Positions 45,673-57,244 of a stretch of 64,000 nt of DNA are shown here, in pieces (position 1 is the first letter of the stretch; each line of letters opens with the position of its first letter). The notes beneath the pieces are model-generated. The model worked only from the letters and a program-made list of their open reading frames with translations. It did not search any database and was not told where the DNA came from. The translations under genes and the position numbers were made by a program. Source of the DNA: Labia minor (Eukaryota > Arthropoda > Insecta > Dermaptera > Spongiphoridae); assembly GCA_963082975.1 (NCBI GenBank), contig OY720345.1, positions 54,666,528 to 54,730,527 of the forward strand. The letters are read 5' to 3'.

Positions 45673-47957
45673 ATTATTTTAAATTATAATTACATATAAA
45701 CTATTTTGTAAGGTAAGTTATGAATTCATAGAAGATAAATGATTTATATTCGTTTTTATCAGTTTTTAATCAATAATAACATAATATATATTTGTTTACT
45801 TCTTAACAATTATTTATTTTTTATAGGTGTTGTTTAGAAATGTATAAAAAGTTTTTGATTTCATAATTCATTGGATATCTATTTAAATTGCTAGTAAGTA
45901 TTCTCTTAGGATTGAATTTAATTGACACTCCGTTTTCGCTTTTAGTTTACATTCATTCATTATTTAAAGATCGCATTGATATGTAATTTATACGTGTCGT
46001 GTGGAAGATAGTTTGGTGGAAATGTCATTCGAGAGCACATATGGAAGGGGGTGCGTCTAGATGATTTTCCCTAAGGAAATTTCCTTTCCTTGCCCTTCAT
46101 TTTCTCTTTTATTTACCCATTTTTTATCTTTTTCCCTCTCTCACTTCTGTTATATTATAAATATATATTCTTTTTTGTCTTCTCTCTTTCTTTTTTTTTC
46201 TCTGTTTAACTTCTCCGTTTATACTCTTTTTGAGTATCTCCCATCAATCTATTCCCACTGTCAACAATAAAAATGAAAATGAGTTTATTTTTAAAATTAG
46301 GACCTGGAGATAGTTAAAAATAATTTCATTTTTATAAACATTCAATAACATTAGAAAATTATTTAAAAATTTATATAAAAGAAAAATTTTTTTTTTTTTT
46401 GTAACGTTCATTTCATTTAGTTTATTTGAAAATCTAATTCTAGCTAAAAAATTCTTCTTCAACTTAGTATTATTTTACCATTGTTTTGTAATCTGTCTCA
46501 CAAATAATAATAATATTAATATTTCTGAGATGTATTTTTTTTTATTTTCTGTTTTAGATCATGTTTCATTTCTTTATATAATTTTTCAGTAATTATTTTT
46601 TTGTTTGTTGGTGCTACTATTCCATTTCCTACTTTTTACTTCCTACTTTTTACTTTTCTCCAAAATACTTTGATATTTTTTTTCATAATATAGTTTGATT
46701 ACTTTTCTTTCTTAAGATCAATTCTATTTTCTGGTTACATAATTATTTTTTGCTCTTGCAGTTTTATATTTTAATTGTTTGAATTAAAACTCATTTTGAT
46801 TTTCATTCCTTTATATTCTTTTCTGTCTTTCTTTTTTTAAATTTTTTTCTTTATCTTTGAGTTCATTTTTAAATTCCTCTCCTTTTAAGGGTTATATATT
46901 CATAAACTCATCTATATATTGAAATAATTGGATGAGCATCTTCAATTTAAACTCAATTTTGAATACTATATATATGAAAATATTCTATTTTTTCATCTAT
47001 ATATTCATTTTTTATTGTTTTATACAAATTTTTCTTTGTTGACAATTACCAAAACATTTACAAATGTTCCTTTACCCAAGTATACAAGTAAATTTTAATT
47101 TACAATTTCCTTTCCTATTTCTATTTAATATTCTCATTCCGTTCTTGTTACATAATTCTATTAGTGCCAATTGGCCTTTATTATTATTTTGTGTCCAACT
47201 AGGAACTAAACCATTGTTTCATTCTTTGATTTCAAATATTAGATTAAGAATATTCTTTATTGCATTGTTCTCTTTATTCTAATAGCATTTTTTAAATTAA
47301 TATTAATTAAAATAATCTCAATGCAATTTTTAAAATTTAAAACTTTAATTATTCTTTTAAATAAATTTCTAATAGTACTATGCTGTTCTTTACTTTTTAA
47401 TTTTACTTTTGCATTATTCCTTAATTGTTTATTTGATTCTTTCATTTGTGTTGTATGGAATGTTGTACGCAAGTAAATCAATTTATTTTTATTGTTTTCT
47501 TTAACAATTGTAAACAATTTTTTATTTACTTTTTATTTAATTTATTTAATCCCTTCTAGAATACTATTATTTCAGTTTCAATTCCTTTACTTTCTTTTTA
47601 AAAGAGCATCCTTCCTGATAAATCACAAATAGTGATTGACTTTTAATATTTCAAATCAAGGGAAAAGTTAATATGAGAAGTTATATAAGGAAATCTTGCA
47701 TCACAAAAATTGTCGATGAGGTTACAAGAACAACATAATCTATTTCTATGATTACTTGATTACAAATGGCCATGAAGACAAAGTGAAGGGAACAATAACT
47801 ACTACAATGTGGCCCATATATATGAATGATCATGTAAATTTTACTAAAATTATTTAAAAAATAAATAAATATTCTATGTCTACCGGTATGAAATGATCGT
47901 TTTTTGTTAAAATAAAACACTAATTTTGAATGGGAAAGAAAAAAAAAAATTAATTAA
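45673..47957. other. AT-rich spacer
   Basis: About 2.3 kb with no recognised gene or repeat family. 46000-46260 is pyrimidine-rich. Frames of 69-86 codons here are low-complexity. Confidence 0.45.
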
Positions 47958-49012
47958 AGAAAGCATTGAGCATGGCTTTCTTCACATTTTGACCACCTTT
48001 ATGGATATCATCCCAATAGAAATGTTCGCCTTTTGAAGCAACTACTACTACTACTACTACTATCTAGCAACTAGATACCCAATTCTTCGTAAGAATAGAA
48101 GTGCTGCTCAGAAAATACGAGTTCCAACGATGAAAACAAATGGTAGGGCCAAAGGGACTAAACCTGGTGAATACGGTGGGTGTGGAAGCAGCTCACAGCC
48201 AAGTTCTTCGATTGTATCCTGAACCAGTTTTTCTTTGTGTCCGGGTGCATTGTCGATTAATAAAATTACTTTTCCAAATTTTCTGGTTCATTCTGGTCGT
48301 TTTTTGATCAACATATTGTTCATATTGATCATTTGTGTGTGTGTGTTTTTAGCGATTAGTATTAACTGTTTCACCAGGTTTTAGAAGCTCACGATTCACC
48401 ACACCTTTTTGAACCGTAGAATAGGCCTCGTCCGACATGAAGGTAAATGCTTACAAAGAATAACGAAGCTCCATTAGCATGTAAGGTTTGTAGAAGCCAT
48501 CCATAATTTATATCACGACAAATATGAACTACGCTAGAAAAGGCGTAATCAATATGAGCTACTTAATGCATTGGCAAAAATAATCCTATGGCAATTTGTA
48601 ACCCTAAACATAACCATAAAAGGATCCGAAATTTCATCATGCTTCCCACCAAACACAGATCATTGCCTTCTTACCGAATCGATCTGGTTTTACAGTCGAT
48701 GTTGATGATTGTCTCATTTTAACTTTTTACGTTTAGGATTCTTAAAATAAATCTATTTTTCATCACCAAAAAGTCAAAGTATCATCTTCATCCAATATTA
48801 CTCGCAATTCAACGTCTTCATACTATTTTGATGTTCCTCCCCGTTCTTCATTTCTAAACATCAAAATCATTATTTCTAAACTGTTGAAACATTCGTTTGT
48901 TTATTGCTTCTGAGAGCTTCATCACACCATATAGCTCAACAAGGATTTGATCCAACACTTTTCTTCAAACGAAAACAAAAATAATCACTTTCTGGTACAA
49001 AATTCGGCATTT
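47958..49012 (-). pseudogene. Mariner transposase relic split by a NUMT
   Basis: The minus strand begins MPNFVPESDYFCFRLKKS at 49012. Landmarks in order, across several shifts and stops: GDEK-IYFKNPKRKK (first Asp), SSTSTVKPDRFGKKAMICVW, then the NUMT, then [37 protein letters not shown] (second Asp) and ELLPHPPYSPG. The third-Asp region is degraded. A (TAC)n microsatellite (48040-48066) has grown inside the C-terminal part. It ends near 47958; its terminal repeats are not obvious. Confidence 0.85.
48412..48642 (-). pseudogene. cob: NUMT: mitochondrial cytochrome b fragment
   Basis: The minus strand translates, across one single-base frame change, to WWNFGS then [52 protein letters not shown] and [18 protein letters not shown]. 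This is the conserved N-terminal third of cytochrome b (haem-binding helix region). Both W codons at 48639-48634 are TGA, which is Trp only in the animal mitochondrial code, so the piece comes from mtDNA. One in-frame TAA stands where Tyr is usual. It sits between two parts of one mariner that would otherwise be contiguous (CVWW before, QKGVVN after). Confidence 0.93.
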
Positions 49013-50355
49013 TTATCAGGGAAAACTATGATGTGTGTGTTCAGTGACTTGATGTATATTAAATATCTATGATAAATACCATCAAAAAAAACAAAAAATG
49101 AAGGTTAGTTCACAACAAATGTCCTCTATCGACACATTTATATTTAAAACTCACTTTATACCGGAAGACCTGGTATATATATATATATATATATACAAAT
49201 AAATACAAAAATGCTCTAATTTGAATAATTTCTTTTGATATTAAAATTCTACTTTAATATTAGTTTTAAATGAAAGTAGTGTGTGTATGTATGATGCTCC
49301 TTCTCCATTATAAATTGTTGTTATTCTATTAAATTTTCATTTTTGCAATCAACAATAAATATACCTATTTATATATAAATTAAAAATAATTTACATATAT
49401 TAATTAAATAATTGGTGAGATATATGAGCCTATCTACAATTGTGCCACTCAGAAGCCAAACCGGTTTTGCTAGTAATGTAATGTAATGTAAGGTAATCTG
49501 CAACATATGAAGTGTATAATGAACTTGATTATCTTAATATTGCAATACAATATAAATTTTTCTGTAATCAATAAACCTGAATTTTCTACAAGCTCTTAAC
49601 TTTCGGCTTCACTTTCTCAGTTTCTTTAAATGTGGAGTTAATCGCTTTGGAGTGGTATAATTCAAGAATATAATTTTAAATTAGATAAATTTATTTATTT
49701 GTAAAATTAACTTCATGACATTCTGGGTAACGGGGTTCTTGCTCCCACCTAGATGGATAATATGTTAATTAAAATAAAAAAAAAATATACTAATAATTAA
49801 TGAGCTTTAGTGTGTTAAAACCAGACGAGCATCGTTTTTAACTTAGATGAATCCCCGGTGAGCCAGGTGTAATGCTTCATCTTGTCAATATTTAAAGAGA
49901 AACTCTGTCCCTGCATCAAGCTAACATTGACAATAACGAACAACCAGATACCGCATACATCGCTGCATTTCGCTGCCGTCATTTCGATAATACGAAAATT
50001 TTATGTTATGGTTAAAAAAAGGAAAAAAAATATACAAAATATATACATACAACAAACATATATGAAAAAGAGAGACAGGCAATCGATAACCATTGTAAAT
50101 ATTTAAATCTAATAACATATCGAATCACAGAGAAAAATAATACTGGATACATTTTATAAATTTCTATTCATACTATATTTTATATCAAAAAATTACCAAT
50201 ATTAATAAAATAAAATTTTCATTGAATATCATTTTAAAATTTTATTAATATTAGTATATTTATTATCATTGTTATTTTTAAATCGTAGAAATTCTCATTT
50301 ATTTATATATTATATACTCATGGTATTCCATATTTTCTTTTTATTATCAAAATTT
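49013..50355. other. AT-rich spacer
   Basis: No gene is recognised. TA microsatellite at 49172-49198. 49800-50000 is somewhat richer in G+C and unassigned. Confidence 0.45.
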
Positions 50356-51524
50356 TCTGGAGTGTCTTCACTCGACTATTTTAATTGCATTAAATAACAT
50401 AAATTATATTTAAATTAAATTTAATTAATTATAAATTATAAATTAAAATTAATAAATAATATTTATTAAATAAGCGTATGGCTCTTTGTTGATGGCACCA
50501 CGTGAAGGCGCGTGATTTGCAATGTTAAAAAATTAATTCTGGTACTTTCAGCGATACAATAAAGCTGAAAATCTATATATAGAAGTTTTATACAATTTTT
50601 AATCATGTGAAAAACTATCAAACATAAATCTTTATTTTTATTGTCACTTTAGAGGAAAAAAAAATCAAAACGTTGTAGGTAATGACTCTTTTCCGGTTGA
50701 GCTACATTTCTAAAAATCGGGAGTGTCCTCCCCTAGACTTTCCCGCATATAAATAGGTAATTAGGTTATTATTATTATGTTTTAACAACAATAAAAATAA
50801 ACAAACTAATTAATTTAAATTATAAAGTAAAATGGTTTAACACATATATTTATAATCTACACCTAACGCTACTTGTATAGGTAAAATATCACTTCCGGTA
50901 GTCAGATCATGATGAAATTTGGTATCTGAATTTTTTTCATATTTTTAAATCTATATACAAAATAGGAAGCAAATATCTCGAAGCAAACTGGGACTTTACT
51001 TGAAAGGTAAACGCAACTAGTGTAGGTAAAGTACGACTTCCGGTTAACCGATTTTGACGAAATTTTGATAGAAATCTACAAACTGTGAATAATATTGGTG
51101 TACCAAATTTCGAAGTCCTAACTTGATTAGTTTCTGAGTAAATTTGCTCACAGACAAACATTACATACATCCATACATACACACACACAGACATAATTCG
51201 AAAAATGGTATTTTCCGACTCAGGGAGGTCTAAAACGACAAGATCTATCGAACTCACGAAGTCGAAATTTTTGTCGATTCCAATACTTCCCTTATACGAA
51301 GTATGCGCGAAAGTAAAAAGTTGATAGAAAACTACGAATTTTGAATAATGCACGTATAGCAAATTTCATTATTCTAGCTCAAACCGTTTTTGCGTTTTCT
51401 TGTCTACATACACACAGACATTTTTCTAGTGACAATGATTCAGGAAACTTCAAAACGTATAAAAACATCAAAATCTCGACATCGAAAATTTTCGTGATCG
51501 CAATACTATGTCTGGCGAGATAGT
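50356..51524 (-). mobile_element. Family B copy B5 split by a family G element
   Basis: Plus-strand order: B 3' hairpin (TGGAGTGTCTTCA) at 50357, AT-rich part and GGTTGAGCTACATTTCT to 50712; then the family G insert; then AAGTTGATAGAAAACTACGA from 51319 and the B 5' end CTATGTCTGGCGAGATAGT to 51524. In uninterrupted copies ACATTTCT and AAAAGTTGATAG are adjacent. Confidence 0.75.
50713..51316 (-). mobile_element. Helentron-like family G
   Basis: On the minus strand: 5' end CTTTCGCGC (51313-51305), microsatellite ATGTCTGTGTGTGTGTATG, CGAAATTTGGTACACC block, 3' inverted repeat GCGGGAAAG (50746-50738), hairpin GGGAG-GACA-CTCCC (50732-50719), then ATTTT. The plan matches families B and C, with different end sequences. 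A second ATGATGAAATTTGGTAT block lies on the plus strand near 50910. A 141-codon minus frame (51362-50937) is spurious. Confidence 0.6.
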
Positions 51525-52178
51525 AAAAAAGAGAATACCAATAAGAGTAAAAAGAATGTCATTTCGATTAAAATAATGTTTCGGAAAAAATTTTATATTT
51601 ACATATATATTAAAAAAAATGTTTCTATGTTTAAGGAGTCAAATAAAAATTGAAGTTCAAATAAAACGACTCTTGGGTTGATTAACTAGATTTTTTTAAA
51701 AGACCTTTTAAATATGTTACTGTCTTTGCTGGCTAGAAGAAATTCCATGAAATTTAATTAATTGCTATTAGAGTGAATAGAGAAGATTACTTGGGACAAT
51801 CCTATTATCCGCCTTGTCTTAAAACTTTCAATAAAATTAAAATATTCGCTATAAAGTTACTTTTTTTTGTTTTTGTTACCTTTTAGTTGAACATAACATC
51901 AAGGTTTGAAACGATATATATAAAATATAAATGAATAGAGTTTATTTCATACCTAGTATTTTAAAAAGAAAATATTTCTTAAATTTAACCATAATCTTCT
52001 ATAAATTGTCTTTTCAGTTTTTTTTTTATTAGTATATTATAGTAATAAAATCCTATTTTCAAGCATTTTATCTTGTTTATAAAACAATATTGCTATTATT
52101 AAAATCTATCTCTAAATTGTCTTATTTTGTTTTATATACTTTTATAGAAAAAAATAATAAATTAAACAGTAATTAATT
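51525..52178. other. AT-rich spacer
   Basis: No feature is supported. Confidence 0.5.
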
Positions 52179-52840
52179 ACCGACCGACGATAGTAAGGGA
52201 GGTATTGTTTTCACACCAAATTTCACATGTGGAGATTTTTAAATATCTCCACGAATCATGCATTTTCTAAACAGAAAAAAGTATTTTTAGCATGATGTCT
52301 GTCCGTCCGTCTGTCCGTCCGTCCGTCTGTCCGTCCGTCTGTCCGTCTGTCCGTCCGTATAGATGTGTACAGCCTGAACGGCTCAACCGATTTTGATGAA
52401 ATTTGGTATATTTACTTAATGCATCAGTGGGATGAATTGATCAACTTTTGGTGCAATTCCGGAAACCGGAAGTGGTAGTATTAGCGATCGACGATAGGAA
52501 GGAAAGGGTTATTTTCACACCAAAGGAGATTTTTTTATATATCACCACGAATCATGCACTTTGTATTGGTTTTATCCTCAAGAAAAATCATATTTATTAG
52601 TTTTTTCTTGATTTAAAATTATATGACGTCATCCAGCCATTCATGACGTCACAGCCTGGTCTTGCATATATATTATAAATAAAATAAAATTAAAAATGTT
52701 TATATTTATTATTTATGTATCCATATCTGTTTTTTATTACATTAATAGATATATTAAAATTATTTGAAATTGTTTCTGTAGCTGGAAATTAATTTATTTC
52801 AAACAGTCGGTCGGTTCGGACCTGGCCACAGGTCAACTTA
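52179..52840 (+). mobile_element. Family C copy C4
   Basis: Intact plan: ACCGACCGACGATAG, minisatellite at 52297-52358, GATGAAATTTGGTATA, second 5' module near 52488, TGACGTCA pair, then AGTCGGTCGGT, hairpin GACCTG-GCCA-CAGGTC and AACTTA at 52840. Very close to C1 by eye except for minisatellite length. Confidence 0.78.
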
Positions 52841-52899
52841 TTTTAGGAATAGTATTATTTCTATGTCTAAATTCTGTATCTTTCTACATATATAAAAAA

Positions 52900-53372
52900 A
52901 GATTTTTGTCTGCACATTAATCAGAATTTAAAATTTTTTGCATATCTTCGCGTTTCATGATATCTAAAATCCAAAAGTGACTTTAGCATTATTTATATCT
53001 GTGTGTGTGTGTGTGTAGACAAGATTACACAAAAACGGTTTCAGCTAGAATAATGAAATTTGGTATACGGGCATTATTCAAAATTCGTAGTTTTCAATCA
53101 ACTTTTGAGAATTGTAGCTCTTTTGCTAAAGGACCATTGCAGATAAAAGCAGTTGAAAACAAATACATTTCATAAATTTGCGCAACTCACAAAAATATAC
53201 TATTAATCTAAAAAGTCTTCTTATTTGAATAAAATGTTATCAGTGAAAATTATGTTAAAAACTTTAAATCTTATGATCGGATAGAATAAAATTTTATTTA
53301 ATTTTTAAATATAGAAATAAAGCTTGATTATCCAATTCAAATTTGAGCGATTGTAGAATGGAGACTGCGAGA
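52900..53372 (+). mobile_element. Family B variant, partial
   Basis: Opens with TTTGCATATCTTCGCG, as at 23247, then (TG)n at 52999-53017, GGTTTCAGCTAGAATAATGA and the following B block to 53130. The remainder is diverged and the 3' end (GAATGGAGACTGCGAG) is decayed. Confidence 0.6.
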
Positions 53373-53633
53373 ATCACACACCTCATTCAATACAAAAGGT
53401 GATGGATGATCTTTTTTACCCCACTGTCATTTTTAAAGAAAGAAAATATGCAACACTAATTGACTTATTAAATAAAGTAAATTTGAAAATTTACTTATTC
53501 TTAATAATCATTTATCTATACCTACTGGTATAGACTGGTATAGACTTAAGGTATCTTAATCAATTTTGTATAAATTTTGTTTTTTTATCTCGTATTAAAT
53601 CATCTTTTGATAGCTGTTTACTTTTCTATTTTT
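53373..53633. other. AT-rich spacer
   Basis: No feature is seen. Confidence 0.5.
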
Positions 53634-54240
53634 ACTATCTCGTAAGAGATAGTATTGCGATCACGAAAATTTTCAATGTTGAGATTTTGATGTTTTTATA
53701 CGTTTTGAAGGTTCCTGAATCATTTTCACTAAGGTTGAGAAAAATGTCTGTGTGTGGAGGTGTGTGTGTGAGTGTGTGTGTGTAGACAAGATTACCCAAA
53801 AACGGTTTGAGCTAGAATAATGAAATTTGGTATACGGGCATTATTCAAAATTCATAGTTTTCTATCAACTTTTGAGAAATGTAGCTCAACCGGAAGAGGG
53901 TCATTACCTACAACGTTTTGATTTTTTTTCCTCTAAAGTGACCGTAAAAATAAAAATATATGTTTGATAATTTTTCACATGATTAATAATTGTATAAAAC
54001 TGCTATATATAGAATTTCAGCTTGATTGAATTGCTGAAAGTACCAGAATATATTTTTTAACACTGCAAATCTCACGCGCCAACACGTGCCATGGTGCCAT
54101 CAATAAAAAGCCAAACATGCGCTGGTTTAATATTTATTATTTATAATTTATAATTAATTAAATTTAATTTAAATATAATATATTATGTTATTTAATCCAA
54201 TCCAAATTGCGAGATAGTCGAGTGGAGACACTCCAGCTTA
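53634..54240 (+). mobile_element. Family B, full copy B6
   Basis: ACTATCTCGTAAGAGATAGT to CACTCCAGCTTA, about 607 bp. It shares the GTAAG variant in the 5' hairpin with B1 and is otherwise nearly the same sequence; the (TG)n tract at 53751-53783 differs. Confidence 0.78.
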
Positions 54241-55221
54241 TTATTAATTATATTTAAACCCACTTATGAAAATATATCAATAAAAAAATATTCCAAAAAC
54301 ACTTAACATGGGATATCTATCATCTTGATATTATCTTGATATTATACTATAATTCATATTGTGTTTTGCAATAGTTTCTTTTAAAATTTTTATTTGTTTA
54401 TTTTTTTTCGAAATTCCATTAAAATTTATAATCATTCGTTTTTATACTAGAAAATTCAAATATATAAATTTATTTTAAAATTTTTGCATGCTTATTAAAA
54501 ATTTTTATGGGAATATTAGATACAGAATTAATACGATAATTAATATGTTTACGATTTTAATATTACAAGTTTAAATTGGGTGGCTTGTATTGCAGGTTGC
54601 CTAAATGCCAGGGGCTCCTAGTCGCGTGAACGCTCGCTCAGTCAGTCAGTCGATTTCGTTGTGTGAGTGCGCATGCCAACTCAAATCAGGCGGCCGGCGA
54701 TTACGCTCTCTCTCTGTCTACTATATCATATTTTCTATCGAAATTATCATAATTCACCAATATAAAGCGATCAATTAACATCACCCCTACCATCATTGTA
54801 AAAGTCTCAAATGATTTTATGATTTTTTTTAATAATTATATTAATAAAAAATATCATATAAGATTTTTTTTATTTTATATTCCTATTATGAATGATACTT
54901 TTATTTATTAATATATATATATATATATATATATATTTAACGTTATATATCTGCACATTATTCAAAATTTAATTTAAAATTATTTACACATTTTATTAGA
55001 ATTTGAAAATGTACATATCTTCTTTTCTTTTAATTAATATCTTTTCTATTTCATTTTTCTCATATCAATTAATATAATAGGATATATTATATATCGTACC
55101 CTATATATATATATTTCTATTTATTATTATTATTATTATTATTCTATTTTTTGATATTTTCTATTCAATATGAGTTGGATTTTTTTAATATATATTTGGA
55201 TATTATATATTATTCATTTAA
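54241..55221. other. AT-rich spacer with one GC-rich patch
   Basis: No gene is seen. TA microsatellite at 54910-54940. Confidence 0.45.
54590..54720 (+). promoter_or_regulatory. Possible core-promoter-like island
   Basis: About 130 bp of high G+C in an AT-rich setting, containing three overlapping arthropod initiator-like TCAGTC motifs (GCTCAGTCAGTCAGTCGA near 54635-54652) and GCGGCCGGCG. It lies 2.2 kb upstream of the candidate gene at 56935. Strand and function are inference. Confidence 0.25.
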
Positions 55222-55880
55222 GCAAATATAATTTTTTTATTTTCAATTTAAAGTGACATTTATTCTAGAGACGCCCAAACGGCAGGGCTAATTTATTTTC
55301 TTTTTTTCTTTTATCTTATAATTTACTGTTTAATTTATCTAAAAAAATGATAAATTCTGATAAATATTTATTCTTTCAATATCAAATATTTACTGAGAAT
55401 TCAACATGATTATCAAAATCAAAAATCAATTGAAATTTAAAAAGCAATCATTTCAACATACTCTTTTAATTATAGATAATAGAAAAGGTCACTTTTTAAT
55501 ACTTTCATTTATTAAAAAAGAATTTTATTATGTGTCTTTGAAATATATCGAAACATTATTATTTAAAAAATTAATATGTGATACAGTGATTAATATATTT
55601 TGTTTGAAAGTATTTTGTTACTTTATATAATATATTTATTATATATGATATATTATATATTACTCGTATTCTATATTCTATTGTCTGTATCTCGAGACAA
55701 CTGCCAATATATTTACATCTTTTACTTAATTCGATTTTAAGTAATAGTTATTGAACTAATATATATATATAGTTTCATGTTATCTTTTTTATAATTAAAC
55801 ACAAAAAACGTCTGATCAATTAGTATATAAAATATTTCAATTAAATAGAATTTTTATGCTGAATTTAAATTTGAATATAA
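55222..55880 (+). repeat. Dispersed repeat S, copy 2
   Basis: Second copy of the repeat at 1-735, same orientation. Shared motifs include AGACGCCCAAACGG, TATAGATAATAGAAAAGGTC and TATGTGTCTTTGAAATATAT. Here a 74-codon frame (55406-55630) is open; it is lysine-rich and of low complexity, with no known domain. Confidence 0.75.
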
Positions 55881-56934
55881 GAAATATACTAAATATATAA
55901 TTATGTAATATAATAATTATGTTATATAATTATGTAATATTTCAAGTGCAAGTAATCTCATCTGTAAAATTGAATTTTTATTTGTAAAATAATTCGTGAA
56001 AAAAAATTTATTTTTTTTTTTAATATAATTATGAATATTTAATTTTTAAATGATTTTTGTCAGAAATGATTCTGTGTGTCAGAAAATCTACTTTAAAAGG
56101 GGCTTTCATTATAAAACTTTTCAAATAAATCCATATAAATAAATAATATATATACAAGTAAAACTATTCCGAAATTGCAAGAACAATTATCAATTTATAA
56201 TATTTTTAGATCTGCAATGAATAAGATTTCATCTACCTAAAATACAATACAATAAATATTATTAAAATAAAATGAAAAACTTAACATTCAATGGGTAAGT
56301 TTTTTTTTTATTTATTTACTATTTATTTTCTATTATTTTATTGAAATTGAAATATTATTTTAATTTTTTTCTATACTTACTTTCAAAATATTTCACTCAT
56401 TTTTATAATCCTTATCTTATTGATATACCTCTACAACTATTTCTATTATTAATATCCTTTATTTTTTGAGAATATATTTAACCAGTAAATATTCATTGAA
56501 TTGAATTTCTATTATTTATGATAGTTTATTTTATTTCTATAAAATGAAGAGATAATTAATTCAATTCTTTAATATTTCAAATATTATTTTTTAAGTTCAT
56601 TTTTAATATAACAATTGGTCTTCTATTCCCATCAGATAGATACGCGTATCTTCATGCCCGTGGATGATGTAGTCTTATTTCTACCTGGTCAATAATAATG
56701 ATGAATGATGCATTTCAAAATGAAGTACCAGCATGTAGGTATAATAATTAATACAATATCATTTCAATTATTTTTAAAATAATCCTTTTTTACTATACTA
56801 TACTCAATGTTGAATATGTTGTAGATTTATATTACATAAAAAGATACTTTTAGATATTTCTACATTGAGGAATTTACAAAGATACTATTTCAATTACCTA
56901 CTAATTGAATTTTTTATTTCTTATTTTTTTTTAG
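55881..56934. other. AT-rich spacer
   Basis: No feature is supported. Confidence 0.5.
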
Positions 56935-57022
56935 TCTTACTTAAAATATACCATTCAAGTTCATTTTATTGGAAAGAGAATAAAGAGCAGATCATCTGAA
57001 AGCAAGGGGTGAAAACCCCGCT
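56935..57022 (+). other. Candidate 5' untranslated exon
   Basis: Bounded by TTTTTTTTTAG before and GTAAGT after, both good splice signals. In the frame that would join the next exon it has a stop upstream, so it would be untranslated and the start codon would be at 57248. No transcript evidence is available. Confidence 0.3.
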
Positions 57023-57244
57023 GTAAGTATTTATGTTTTTGGTAAATATTTTAAAATTAATATTGGAATCTATTTTCAATCTTAATAATGTATGTCTTTT
57101 GTTCATCTTTTTCATGTAACATCGTTCGTTGTTGATGACTTTTGATCTTTCACCTTATTGGATCCATCATCAAAATGGTGAGTAGATATCCAAATATGAA
57201 TTATTCCAGGGAGACATTATTTCATCTTAGTTTTTGTTTTCCAG

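Noticed and set aside
48412-48642. A nuclear-encoded membrane protein exon
   Set aside because: TGA at two invariant Trp positions and the cytochrome b sequence show a mitochondrial origin.
50937-51362. 141-codon minus-strand frame
   Set aside because: It runs through the non-coding family G element and across its junction with family B.
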